Made by a program: the position numbers and the translations under genes. From Actinocorallia populi (GTDB lineage: Bacteria > Actinomycetota > Actinomycetes > Streptosporangiales > Streptosporangiaceae), in contig NZ_PVZV01000002.1 of assembly GCF_002995495.1 (NCBI RefSeq), forward strand, positions 1,116,001 to 1,180,000: 64,000 nt of DNA. The letters run 5' to 3'. The notes under the pieces are model-generated. The model saw nothing but the letters and a program-made list of their open reading frames with translations, did no database searches and was not told the DNA's origin. Below, piece by piece: positions 52,970 through 61,687 of the stretch (position 1 is its first letter; each line of letters begins with the position of its first letter).

Positions 52970-53947
52970 TCAGCCCCGTACGGGCAGCCGGGCCACCAGC
53001 TCGCTCACGATCTGCTCCGGGCGCCGCCGTTCGACCTGGGCCTCGGCGGTGGTCAGCAGCCGGTGCGCCAGCACCGGGACGGCCAGCGCCTGCAGGTCGT
53101 CGGGGAGCACGTACTCGCGCTCCTCCAGCGCCGCGCGGGCCCGCGCGGCGCGCACCAGCTGCAGGGTGGCCCGCGGGGAGGCGCCCAGGCGCAGCTCCGG
53201 GTGGGCGCGGGTGGCGTTGACCAGGTCGACGGCGTACTGCTTGACCGCGGGGGAGGTGTGCACGGCGCGCACCTCCTCGATGAGCGAGCGCACGTCCGCG
53301 ACGGTCGCGGCGGGCGTGATGGCGTCCAGAGGGGAGGTGCGGCTGTGGCTGTCGAGCATGTCCAGCTCGGCGTTGGGGCTGGGGTAGCCCATGGAGATCC
53401 GCGCGGTGAACCGGTCGCGCTGTGCCTCGGGCAGCGGGTACGTGCCCTCCATCTCGACCGGGTTCTGGGTGGCGATCACCATGAACGGGCGCTCCAGCGG
53501 GTAGGTGGTGCCGTCCACCGTCACCTGGCGCTCCTCCATGCACTCCAGCAGCGCCGACTGGGTCTTGGGGGAGGCGCGGTTGATCTCGTCGCCGATGAGG
53601 AGGTTGGCGAAGACCGGTCCGGGCACGAACTCGAACGCCCGCCGGTCCTGCTGGTAGACGCCGACGCCGGTGATGTCGCTGGGCAGCAGGTCGGGGGTGA
53701 ACTGCACCCGGCGCACCGTGCCGTCGATGGCGCGGGCGAGCGTCTTGGCGAGCATGGTCTTGCCCACGCCCGGCACGTCCTCGATGAGGAGGTGCCCCTC
53801 GGCGAGCATGACGATCAGCGCCAGCCGCACCGCCTCGGACTTGCCCTCGATGACGGACTCGACGGTCGCCCGGATCTTTCCCGCCCTGCCCGCGACCCCG
53901 CCGAAGCCGCGTCCGACGCCGGCCTCGCCCTGCACACCCACTGCCAC
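52970..53947 (-). CDS. MoxR-family AAA ATPase
   Basis: 325 aa. Walker A VPGVGKTM near 58-65, Walker B LLIGDEINRA at 116-125, sensor MVIATQNPVEMEGTYPLPEAQ near 156-176. GTG 53947 is preferred over an upstream TTG because the GGCGGAGAC site is well placed. First gene of the moxR-DUF58-transglutaminase operon. Acts as a chaperone-like ATPase, probably activating its vWA/DUF58 partner. Confidence 0.93.
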   Translation of the reverse strand: MAVGVQGEAGVGRGFGGVAGRAGKIRATVESVIEGKSEAVRLALIVMLAEGHLLIEDVPGVGKTMLAKTLARAIDGTVRRVQFTPDLLPSDITGVGVYQQDRRAFEFVPGPVFANLLIGDEINRASPKTQSALLECMEERQVTVDGTTYPLERPFMVIATQNPVEMEGTYPLPEAQRDRFTARISMGYPSPNAELDMLDSHSRTSPLDAITPAATVADVRSLIEEVRAVHTSPAVKQYAVDLVNATRAHPELRLGASPRATLQLVRAARARAALEEREYVLPDDLQALAVPVLAHRLLTTAEAQVERRRPEQIVSELVARLPVRG

Positions 53948-54021
53948 GAAGTCTCCGCCCTGAGTCCGCCCTTGTTCCAGGGCCAAATGTATTGCTCTTC
54001 ACGCGCTGATGCGGTTGGAGC

Positions 54022-54052
54022 ATTATCCGTGGTTCGTCGCTCTTCTCGACAA
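54022..54052 (-). promoter_or_regulatory. moxR promoter candidate
   Basis: On the minus strand TTGTCG (54047-54052) and GATAAT (54022-54027) with 19-base spacing, in the AT-richest part of the 307-base moxR-mraZ gap. Confidence 0.4.
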
Positions 54053-54181
54053 TAAGCAGCCGGATAACCTTCCCGGCGTTACCGACAGTACGCCGCTAAG
54101 TGCGTCATCGGTCATGTTTCGGACATCCCACAGTCATCCCCCGGATGCGCCCGCCGCTCGCGTCCCGGGGCCCCGCCGCCG

Positions 54182-54197
54182 CCCCACTCCGCCCCAC
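54182..54197 (-). promoter_or_regulatory. Inverted pair of MraZ-like boxes facing moxR
   Basis: On the minus strand GTGGGG at 54197-54192 and GTGGGG at 54187-54182 recur with the same 10-bp period as the boxes before mraZ, but in the opposite orientation and nearer the moxR side. Confidence 0.4.
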
Positions 54198-54254
54198 CCA
54201 TGCTGAGCAGGCAATTTCACATCTCCATGTCTCCAGGAACACAGGTTTTCACAG

Positions 54255-54300
54255 TTGACGGTGGGGAAGAGTGGAGTACAGTGGGGCGCTGTGGGGGAAG
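54255..54300 (+). promoter_or_regulatory. mraZ promoter with four MraZ boxes
   Basis: TTGACG (54255-54260) and TACAGT (54277-54282), 16 bases apart, form the promoter of the division cluster. Four GTGG(G/A)G units start at 54261, 54271, 54281 and 54291, exactly 10 bp apart. MraZ is known to bind TGGGN repeats with 5-base spacers and repress its own promoter, so this is the expected operator, overlapping -10 and start site. Confidence 0.8.
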
Positions 54301-54361
54301 GGTCTCCACATGCATTCTCGAGCTGTTGACGGGCGTCCAATGGCGCGAGGGGGTGGCTCCT

Positions 54362-54793
54362 GTGTTCCTCGGAACACACCCACTTCGCCTCGACGACAAA
54401 GGACGACTGTTCCTGCCGGCCAAGTACCGCGAGGAGCTGTCTGGGGGACTGGTGATCACGAAGGGCCAGGAACGCTGCCTGTACGTCTTCCCCATGGCGG
54501 AGTTCGAGCGCATCACCGAGGCGCTGGCCACGGCACCCGTCACCGCCAGGTCCGTCCGCGCCTACAGCCGGGTCTTCTTCGCCAGCGCCTCCGACGAGGT
54601 CCCCGACAAGAGCGGCCGCATCACGGTCCCGGCGGCGCTGCGCGCCTACGCCGGACTGGAGCGCGACTGCGCGGTCATCGGGGCCAACTCCCGCCTTGAG
54701 ATCTGGGACGCGCCCTCCTGGGAGGCCTATCTGGCCCAGGAGGAGGAGTCCTTCTCCGACCTGTCGGAGGAGGTGCTGCCCGGAATTCTCTAG
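54362..54793 (+). CDS. mraZ: Transcriptional regulator MraZ
   Basis: 143 aa, the normal length. Two AbrB-like repeats: [20 protein letters not shown] with KYREEL (1-26) and [20 protein letters not shown] near 78-100, each with the conserved DxxGR...P motif. Binds its own promoter as a ring-shaped oligomer and controls the dcw cluster. GTG 54362 starts exactly at the family's usual VFLG; the GAGGGGG site lies nine to ten bases before it. Confidence 0.95.
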   Translation: MFLGTHPLRLDDKGRLFLPAKYREELSGGLVITKGQERCLYVFPMAEFERITEALATAPVTARSVRAYSRVFFASASDEVPDKSGRITVPAALRAYAGLERDCAVIGANSRLEIWDAPSWEAYLAQEEESFSDLSEEVLPGIL

Positions 54794-54976
54794 TACGACC
54801 CCGCAGGGCCCACGCCCGGCCAGGTCTCCACCCGCTCTCTCCGCCAGCTGGCGCAGCTTCCCCGGCGCCAGGTGGCCCTTCCTCAGGGCAGCGGTTGGGG
54901 ACCTGGCCGGACGAGCCCGCGGGTCGCATGTCCGATCGACCGCGAGCGGTCGGCTGCAGTGGGGGTAGACAAAACC
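54794..54976 (+). ncRNA. Structured spacer before rsmH (mraW RNA motif candidate)
   Basis: 183 bases without a gene. CCGGCCAGGTCTCC (54816-54829) and GGGGACCTGGCCGG (54897-54910) pair over 13 of 14 positions and enclose a second hairpin, CTGGCGC (54848-54854) with GCGCCAG (54865-54871). A conserved actinobacterial RNA called the mraW motif is known from this position. I cannot verify the match without a covariance search. Confidence 0.5.
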
Positions 54977-55930
54977 ATGAATGAGTCCGGACACGTTCCG
55001 GTCCTGCTCGACCGCGTACTGTCGACGCTGGGTCCCGCCGTGGGCAAACCGGGGGCCCTGTACGTCGACGGCACGCTCGGCATGGGCGGCCACGCCGCCG
55101 CCATGCTCGAGGCCTACCCCGAGATCCGCCTGCTCGGCCTCGACCGCGACCCCGTGGCGCTGGAGCGCGCGGGCGCGCGCCTGGCGCCCTTCGGCGACCG
55201 GGCGACGCTGGTGCACGCGGTCTACGACGAGCTCCCCGGGGTGCTGGCGAGGCTGGGCCTGGACCGCGTCGACGCGGTCCTGTTCGACCTGGGCGTCTCC
55301 TCGCCCCAGCTGGACGAACCCGAGCGCGGGTTCGCCTATTCCTATGACGCTCCGCTGGACATGCGCATGGACCAGACCAGGGGCATGACCGCCGCGGACG
55401 TGGTGAACACCTATCCGCCGGCGGACCTGGCGCGGATCCTGCGCGAGTACGGGGAGGAGCGCTTCGCCCAGCGCGTCGCCTCGGCGATCGCGCGCGAGCG
55501 GGCCAAGGAGCCGTTCACCGGCACCCTCCGGCTGGCCGAGCTGGTGCGCACGGCCATCCCGGCGGCCACCCGCCGGAGCGGCGGCAACCCCGCCAAGCGC
55601 ACCTTCCAGGCGTTGCGCATCGAGGTCAACAGCGAGCTGAAGGTCTGGGAGCGGGCGCTGCCCGCGGCCCTGGACGCGCTCGCGGTGGGCGGCCGGGTCG
55701 CCGTGCTGTCCTACCACTCCCTGGAGGACAGGATCACCAAGCGGGTCCTGGCCGAGCGCACCACCGACCACACCCCGGCGGGGCTTCCGGTGTCGCTGCC
55801 GGAGTTCGAGCCGAGGTTCCGCCTGCTCACCCGGGGGAGCGAGCAGGCTTCCGAAGAGGAGATCAGCAGCAATCCGCGAGCGGCATCCGTCCGGTTCCGC
55901 GCGGCGGAACGGGTTCGGGAGGACACATGA
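54977..55930 (+). CDS. rsmH: 16S rRNA (cytosine1402-N4)-methyltransferase RsmH (MraW)
   Basis: 317 aa. [10 protein letters not shown] start, [12 protein letters not shown] near 29-40 (SAM site), LLGLDRDP near 52-59, [21 protein letters not shown] near 98-118, [12 protein letters not shown] near 211-222 and [15 protein letters not shown] near 244-258. Methylates 16S rRNA at C1402. ATG 54977 has a GTGGGGG purine run about 14 bases upstream. Stop overlaps ftsL start (ATGA). Confidence 0.96.
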   Translation: MNESGHVPVLLDRVLSTLGPAVGKPGALYVDGTLGMGGHAAAMLEAYPEIRLLGLDRDPVALERAGARLAPFGDRATLVHAVYDELPGVLARLGLDRVDAVLFDLGVSSPQLDEPERGFAYSYDAPLDMRMDQTRGMTAADVVNTYPPADLARILREYGEERFAQRVASAIARERAKEPFTGTLRLAELVRTAIPAATRRSGGNPAKRTFQALRIEVNSELKVWERALPAALDALAVGGRVAVLSYHSLEDRITKRVLAERTTDHTPAGLPVSLPEFEPRFRLLTRGSEQASEEEISSNPRAASVRFRAAERVREDT

Positions 55931-56736
55931 CGACGATCGAGCGCAAGACCGTCGCACGACCCCGGCGGCGGTCCGCCGGGCCCGGCCCCCAGAGCGACAC
56001 CCGGCCGGACCGCGGGAAGGGCGGCGGGAAGGAACCGCCGGAGGAGCCCCCGGTCAAGGCCAAGGAGCCGAAGACCAAGGCGAAGGAACCGAAGGTGAGG
56101 CGACCACGGGCCGGCCGTAGGGCCGGGCCCGCCGAGCCGCGCGCGAGCAGGACGAAAGAGCGCACGCCGAAGACGCGTACGCCCGAAAAGCGCACGCTGA
56201 AGCCGGGCAGGGCGCGGCCGGCGGCCGAACCCGCCGAGCGGGGGCAGGCTCAGAAGCGGCCCCGGCCCAGGCCGCAGCCGTCCTCGGGACGTCCTCGTGC
56301 ACCGTTCGTGTTGCTCATCCTCTGCCTGTTGGGAGGGGCGCTGGTCGGTCTGCTGGTGCTCAACACCGTGCTGGCCCGTGACGCCTATACCTTGAGCGCG
56401 CTGGAGGACAGCGAGCACCGGCTCACCCAGCAGAAGCAGACGCTGATCGAGGAGATCGCACGGGAGGAGGCGCCGCTCAGGCTGGAACTCAAGGCTCGTA
56501 ATCAAGGGATGGTACAGCCCAGGGAGCTCGCTTTCGTCGATCCCGATAACGGTCGGGTAACCGGTGGGAAGAAGCGGCCGGTCCCGTCGGCCGCCGCCGC
56601 TGCCGCCGCCGCGACCGGGATCATCGGGGTGCCGGGCGCGATCGTCCCCGGCGACGGCATCCCCGGCTGGACCGGTGCCGCCGACGCCGCACGGCCCGAG
56701 CAGCCCGAGCAGACCAGGCCCGAGAGGACCCCGTGA
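55927..56736 (+). CDS. ftsL: FtsL-like cell division protein with long basic tail
   Basis: 269 aa. A cytoplasmic tail of about 125 residues very rich in Lys, Arg, Pro and Glu is followed by one membrane helix (about 127-148, [20 protein letters not shown]) and a heptad-type coiled coil (about 150-190, [20 protein letters not shown]), the FtsL/DivIC layout. An Ala- and Gly/Pro-rich C-terminal tail follows. Bitopic divisome scaffold needed for septal wall synthesis. Position between rsmH and ftsI supports the call. ATG overlaps the rsmH stop. Confidence 0.85.
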   Translation: MTTIERKTVARPRRRSAGPGPQSDTRPDRGKGGGKEPPEEPPVKAKEPKTKAKEPKVRRPRAGRRAGPAEPRASRTKERTPKTRTPEKRTLKPGRARPAAEPAERGQAQKRPRPRPQPSSGRPRAPFVLLILCLLGGALVGLLVLNTVLARDAYTLSALEDSEHRLTQQKQTLIEEIAREEAPLRLELKARNQGMVQPRELAFVDPDNGRVTGGKKRPVPSAAAAAAAATGIIGVPGAIVPGDGIPGWTGAADAARPEQPEQTRPERTP

Positions 56737-58703
56737 CCGACCGACCGCGCACCCCCGGCGGTGCGCAGCCACCGGGCCGCCGCGGCCCGCGCGGCCCGGT
56801 GCCGCCGTCGCGCGGGACCCAGGCGGGCCGCCGCTCCGGCTCGGGCACCCTGCCCCCCCGGCCCGCGTCCCGGCGCACGGCGGCGCCGCGCGCCGGGACG
56901 CGGGCCGGGGGGGAGCGGTCCGCCGGCCCCGCCGCCCCGCCGCGCCGCCCGCCCCGCCGTCCCGCGCCGCGCACGTCGATGCGGTTGAAGGACCCGATGC
57001 GCCGGCTCAACGCCGCGCTGCTGGTGATCGCCTTCGTGCTGTCCCTGTTCGCGGGCCGCCTGGTGCAGCTGCAGGGCATCAACTCCGAGAAGTACGCCCA
57101 GGCCGCCATGGACCAGCGGCTGCAGCGGATCGACCTGCCCGCCGTGCGGGGCGGCATCACCGACGCCGACGGCAACCCGCTGGCGCTCACCCAGGACGCC
57201 CGCGGCATCTTCGTCGACCCGACCCGCGTGGAGCCGGAGAAGAAGACCGAGGTCGCGGCACGGCTCGCCTCCATGCTCGGACTGGACGTCGGCTTCGTGC
57301 TGAAGAGCCTGGAGAAGAAGGGCACCGAGTACGTGCCGCTCGCCCACCGGGTGCCGCCCGAGCGGGCCGAGCTCGTGTTGTCGCTGGGCTACCGGGGCGT
57401 GGGCACCGTGCCGGAGTCGCGCCGCTCCTACCCGGCCGACGGGGTCGCCGCGAACGTCATCGGCTTCGTCAACCAGGACGGCGACGGCGGCGGCGGGCTG
57501 GAGTACTCCCACGACAAGCTGCTCAAGGGCGAGTCCGGCTGGCAGCGGGTGGAGATCAGCCCCGACGGCCAGCACATCCCGATGGGCGAGGGCCAGATCA
57601 AGGAGCCGGTGCCCGGCAAGGGCCTGCGGCTGACGCTGAGCCAGGACGTCCAGTGGAAGGCCGAGGAGGCGATCGCCGCCGCGGTCCGCAAGCACAAGGC
57701 CGAGTCCGGCACCGTGGTGGTGCTCACCCCGGACGGCAAGGTCGTGGCGATGGCCTCCTACCCGAGCTTCGACCCCAACGAGTACTCCAAGGCCAGCGCG
57801 TCCGAGCGCAGCAACCGCGTGGTGGGGGAGGCGTTCGAGCCCGGCAGCACCGGCAAGGTCATCACCGCCGCCGCGCTGCTGGAGGAGGGCCTGGTCACCC
57901 CGGAGACGCCCTTCAACGTCCCGGACCACATCTGGAAGTACAGGACCAGGTTCGAGGACTCCCACCCCCACAAGACCTGGAAGGGCCTCACGTTCGGCGG
58001 CATCCTCGCCAAGTCGAGCAACGTCGGCACCATCCTGGCCTCGGAGAACCTCACCGACGAGAAGCTGTACTCCTACATGACGGCGTTCGGTTTCGGCACG
58101 AGCACGGGCGTGGGCCTGCCGGGGGAGACGCCCGGCCTGTTCAGCACGCCGGACAAGTGGAGCGGCACCGACCGGTACCCGATCTCCTACGGGCAGACCA
58201 TCTCGGTGAACGCCCTGCAGATGGCCAGCGTCTACGCGACCATCGCCAACGGCGGCGTCCGGGTCACCCCCACGCTGATCTCCGGCACCCTGGACGGTGA
58301 GGGGAACTTCACACCCGCCGAGGCGCCCAAGAGCCGCCGGGTCATCAGCGAGGACACCGCGCACCAGCTGATCCGCATGCTGGAGGGGGCGACGACCGAC
58401 GAGGGCACCGCCCCGGCGTCGCGCATCCCCGGCTACCGGGTGGCGGGCAAGACCGGCACCGCCGACCGCTACGTGGAGTCCAAGGGCCGCTACGACGGGT
58501 ACACCGCGTCCTTCGTGGGAATGGCTCCGGCCGACGATCCCCAGCTCATTGTCCAGGTCGTGCTGCAGGACCCCAGGAAGGGATACTACGGTGGCGAGGT
58601 GGCCGCGCCGGTCTTCAAGGAAGTGATGGAGTTCGCCCTGAAGACCCGCAAGGTGGCCCCCACGGGGACGGCGGCGCCGACCCTGAAGATGTTCGTCGAC
58701 TGA
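56733..58703 (+). CDS. ftsI: Penicillin-binding protein, septal transpeptidase FtsI-like
   Basis: 656 aa. A long Pro/Arg-rich cytoplasmic tail (1-88), one membrane helix (about 92-112), the dimerisation/PBP domain (about 130-290) and the transpeptidase domain (about 300-640). Catalytic SxxK is Ser372-Thr-Gly-Lys375, SxN is Ser428-Ser-Asn430 and KTG is 573-575. Cross-links septal peptidoglycan. GTG 56733 overlaps the ftsL stop (GTGA). The PASTA repeats found in some actinobacterial PBPs are absent. Confidence 0.95.
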   Translation: MTDRPRTPGGAQPPGRRGPRGPVPPSRGTQAGRRSGSGTLPPRPASRRTAAPRAGTRAGGERSAGPAAPPRRPPRRPAPRTSMRLKDPMRRLNAALLVIAFVLSLFAGRLVQLQGINSEKYAQAAMDQRLQRIDLPAVRGGITDADGNPLALTQDARGIFVDPTRVEPEKKTEVAARLASMLGLDVGFVLKSLEKKGTEYVPLAHRVPPERAELVLSLGYRGVGTVPESRRSYPADGVAANVIGFVNQDGDGGGGLEYSHDKLLKGESGWQRVEISPDGQHIPMGEGQIKEPVPGKGLRLTLSQDVQWKAEEAIAAAVRKHKAESGTVVVLTPDGKVVAMASYPSFDPNEYSKASASERSNRVVGEAFEPGSTGKVITAAALLEEGLVTPETPFNVPDHIWKYRTRFEDSHPHKTWKGLTFGGILAKSSNVGTILASENLTDEKLYSYMTAFGFGTSTGVGLPGETPGLFSTPDKWSGTDRYPISYGQTISVNALQMASVYATIANGGVRVTPTLISGTLDGEGNFTPAEAPKSRRVISEDTAHQLIRMLEGATTDEGTAPASRIPGYRVAGKTGTADRYVESKGRYDGYTASFVGMAPADDPQLIVQVVLQDPRKGYYGGEVAAPVFKEVMEFALKTRKVAPTGTAAPTLKMFVD

Positions 58704-58769
58704 CGGAGGCCCAACCGAGGTCTCCGCGCCGGCGTCAGACAGAGCATGTCCGTACGAGAGAGCCAGTAG

Positions 58770-60269
58770 ATGCGTCCTTCGAGCAACCCCGCTCGGCCGC
58801 TGTCGGGCCTCGCAGAGCGGCTCGGGGTGTCCGGGCCGTTCGAAGGCGAGGTCTCCGGGATCACCCACGATTCCCGGCAGGTCGGGCCGGGTGATCTGTA
58901 CGCCGCGCTTCCGGGCGCGCGCTTCCACGGGGCGCAGTTCGCCGCGCAGGCCGCCGAGGCCGGGGCGGCCGCCATCCTGACCGACGCCCAGGGCCGCGAG
59001 GCGGCCGAGGAGACGGGCCTGCCCGTCCTGGTCGTCGAGGCCGTCCGCCCGGTGCTGGGCGAGGCCGCCGCCTACGTCTACGGCGACCCGGCGGGGCAGC
59101 TCCTGCTGCTGGGCGTCACCGGCACCAGCGGCAAGACGACCACCGCCTACATCCTCGAGGCGGGTCTGGCCGGCGCGGGACTGCCCACCGGGGTGATCGG
59201 CACGGTGGAGACCCGCCTGGCGGGAGAGCGCCTGCCGTCCGCGCTGACCACCCCCGAGTCCACCGACCTGCACGCGACCTTCGCCACCGCCCTCGAACGC
59301 GGGGTGGAGGCGATCGCGATGGAGGTCTCCAGCCACGCGCTGGAGCAGAACAGGGTCGGCGGCGCGGTCTTCGACGTGGCGCTGTTCACCAACCTGTCGC
59401 AGGACCACCTCGACTACCACCCGACGATGGACGACTACTTCGCCGCCAAGGCGAAGCTGTTCACCCCCGCGTACAGCAGGATCGGCGTCATCAACACCGA
59501 CGACCCCCACGGGCGCAGGCTCACCGGGATCGCCGGCGTGCCCTTCACCACGTTCTCGCCGGGCGGGGACCGGGGCGCCGACTGGCGGGCCGAGGAGGTC
59601 AGGCTGGGCCCGGAGGGCAGCTCGTTCCGGATCGTGGGCCCCGGCGGCATCGAGGCGGTCGCGCAGGTGCGGCTGGCCGGGCCGTTCAACGTCGCCAACG
59701 CACTCGGCGCGATCGTCGCCCTGGTCGAGGCCGGCATCCCGCTGCAGCGCGCGGTCGAGGGCGTCGGCCGGATGCCGGGCGTGCCCGGCCGGATGGAGCG
59801 CGTGGACGAGGGCCAGGAGTTCGTCGCGCTCGTCGACTACGCGCACAAGCCGGGCGCGGTCGAGGCGGTGCTCACCACGCTGCGCCCGGTCACCGAGGGC
59901 GAGCTGGTCGTCGTGCTGGGCTGCGGCGGCGACCGCGACAGGGGCAAGCGCCCGCTCATGGGCGAGGCCGCGGCTCGGCTGGCCGATCTGGCGGTCTTCA
60001 CCGACGACAACCCGCGCTCGGAGGACTCCCTGGCGATCCTGACCGCGATGCTGGAGGGCGCCCTGCGGGTGCCCACGGCCGAGCGCGCCCACATCGTGGT
60101 GGAGCCCGACCGCGCGGCGGCGATCGCGCTGGCCGTCGCCCGCTCGGGCCGCGGCGACGTCCTGGTGGTCGCGGGCAAGGGCCACGAGCGCGGCCAGTAC
60201 ACCGCGGGTCAGGTGACCCCGTTCGACGACCGAGAGGTCCTCGCCAAGGCCATCCGGGAGTGCCGGTGA
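58770..60269 (+). CDS. murE: UDP-MurNAc-Ala-Glu:meso-diaminopimelate ligase
   Basis: 499 aa Mur ligase. ATP loop TGTSGKTT at 117-124, carbamylated Lys229 in AKAKLF, and the specificity motif DNPR at 413-416, which marks diaminopimelate (not lysine) as the added amino acid. So the wall contains DAP, as in actinomycetes. The 66-base gap after ftsI holds no gene. ATG 58770 is preceded by GAGAGAG. GTGA overlap to murF. Confidence 0.96.
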   Translation: MRPSSNPARPLSGLAERLGVSGPFEGEVSGITHDSRQVGPGDLYAALPGARFHGAQFAAQAAEAGAAAILTDAQGREAAEETGLPVLVVEAVRPVLGEAAAYVYGDPAGQLLLLGVTGTSGKTTTAYILEAGLAGAGLPTGVIGTVETRLAGERLPSALTTPESTDLHATFATALERGVEAIAMEVSSHALEQNRVGGAVFDVALFTNLSQDHLDYHPTMDDYFAAKAKLFTPAYSRIGVINTDDPHGRRLTGIAGVPFTTFSPGGDRGADWRAEEVRLGPEGSSFRIVGPGGIEAVAQVRLAGPFNVANALGAIVALVEAGIPLQRAVEGVGRMPGVPGRMERVDEGQEFVALVDYAHKPGAVEAVLTTLRPVTEGELVVVLGCGGDRDRGKRPLMGEAAARLADLAVFTDDNPRSEDSLAILTAMLEGALRVPTAERAHIVVEPDRAAAIALAVARSGRGDVLVVAGKGHERGQYTAGQVTPFDDREVLAKAIRECR

Positions 60270-61687
60270 TCGAGCTTTCCCTGTCCGAGATCGCCGCGCT
60301 GACCGGGGGGGCGCTGCACGGCGCCGACGCCCGGGTGAGCGGCCCCGTCGTCATCGACTCCCGCCTGGCCGGGCCCGGCGCGCTGTTCGTCGCGCTGCCC
60401 GGCGAGCGGGTGGACGGCCACGACTTCGCCGCGGCCGCGGCGGCGGGCGGCGCGGCGGGCGTGCTGGGCGCGCGCCCGCTGCCGGGCGTCCCCGTCGTCG
60501 TGGCGGGCCCGAGCCGGGACGCCCACGAGGTCGACGACGTCGTGGGCGCCCTGGGCCGGCTGGCCCGGGGTGTGCTGGAGCGGCTGCCGCGGACCACCGT
60601 GATCGGGATCACCGGTTCCTCCGGCAAGACCTCCACCAAGGACCTCATCGGCCACGTCCTGGCCGAGGCCGGTCCCACCATCGCGCCGGAGGGCTCGCTC
60701 AACAACGAGATCGGCCATCCGCTGACCGTCCTGCGGGCCGACGAGGGCACCCGCTTCCTGGTGCTGGAGAAGAGCGCGCGTGGGGTCGGTCACATCGCGT
60801 ACCTGACGCGGATCGCCCCGCCGCACATCGGCGTGGTGCTCAACGTCGGCACCGCGCACCTGGGCGAGTTCGGCGGCCGCGAGGCCGTCGCGCGGGCCAA
60901 GGGCGAGCTGGTCGAGGCGCTGGAGCCCGCCGGGACGGCGGTGCTGAACGCCGACGACCCGCTGGTGCGCGCCATGGCCGAGCGCACGGCCGCGCGCGTG
61001 GTGCTGTTCGGGCGCTCCCCGGACGCCGAGGTCAGGGCCGAGGAGGAGACCTTCGACGCCGACGGCCGCGCCCGGTTCACCCTGGCGGGCCCCGGGGGCC
61101 GCGCACGGGTGGAGCTGCGGCTGCACGGCGCGCACGCCGTCTCCAACGCGCTGGCCGCCGCCGCGGTGGCACTGCGGGCCGGGATGCGGCTGGAGGACGT
61201 CGCCGCGGCGCTGTCACGGGCCGTGCCGGTCAGCCGCTGGCGGATGGAGGTCGACCACAGGGCGGACGGCCTGACGGTCGTCAACGACGCCTACAACGCC
61301 AATCCCGAGTCGATGCGCGCCGCGCTCGACGCCCTGTCCGCGATGTCCCGAGGGCGGCGGACCTATGCCGTGCTCGGTCACATGGCCGAGTTGGGGCCCT
61401 CTTCCGTTGCGGAACACGAGAAGATCGGACAACATGCCGCGCGGAGCGGTGTCACCGGTCTCATCGCGGTCGGCCCGGCCGCGGCGCCCTTGCTGAAGGG
61501 CGCCGAGCAGGTGGGGACATGGAACGGAGAGTGCGTACAGGTGGACGATGTCGGTACGGCGGTGGCCGTGCTGGGCGACCGGCTCGGGCCGGGGGACGTG
61601 GTGCTCGTGAAGGGCTCGCGCGTCGCCGGACTGGAGCGGGTGGCCAGGGCACTGCTGACGGACGCCCCCGCGGAGGCTGAGGCGTGA
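60266..61687 (+). CDS. murF: UDP-MurNAc-tripeptide:D-Ala-D-Ala ligase
   Basis: 473 aa. ATP loop TGSSGKTS at 116-123, LNNEIGHPLTVLRAD near 145-160, GTAHLGEFGG near 187, and DAYNANPESMRAALDAL near 332-348, all MurF-typical. Completes the UDP-MurNAc-pentapeptide. GTG 60266 overlaps the murE stop; a GTG two codons upstream is the alternative. Coupled to mraY by GTGA. Confidence 0.96.
   Translation: MIELSLSEIAALTGGALHGADARVSGPVVIDSRLAGPGALFVALPGERVDGHDFAAAAAAGGAAGVLGARPLPGVPVVVAGPSRDAHEVDDVVGALGRLARGVLERLPRTTVIGITGSSGKTSTKDLIGHVLAEAGPTIAPEGSLNNEIGHPLTVLRADEGTRFLVLEKSARGVGHIAYLTRIAPPHIGVVLNVGTAHLGEFGGREAVARAKGELVEALEPAGTAVLNADDPLVRAMAERTAARVVLFGRSPDAEVRAEEETFDADGRARFTLAGPGGRARVELRLHGAHAVSNALAAAAVALRAGMRLEDVAAALSRAVPVSRWRMEVDHRADGLTVVNDAYNANPESMRAALDALSAMSRGRRTYAVLGHMAELGPSSVAEHEKIGQHAARSGVTGLIAVGPAAAPLLKGAEQVGTWNGECVQVDDVGTAVAVLGDRLGPGDVVLVKGSRVAGLERVARALLTDAPAEAEA

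Noticed and set aside
49311-53387. A 1358-codon open frame on the plus strand opposite the transglutaminase, DUF58 and moxR genes.
   Set aside because: It is the antisense of three clear gene families; GC-rich third positions leave long stop-free antisense frames.
56502-60185. A 1227-codon open frame on the minus strand across ftsI and murE.
   Set aside because: Low-complexity His/Asp/Val-rich translation opposite two intact Mur/PBP genes; an antisense artefact.
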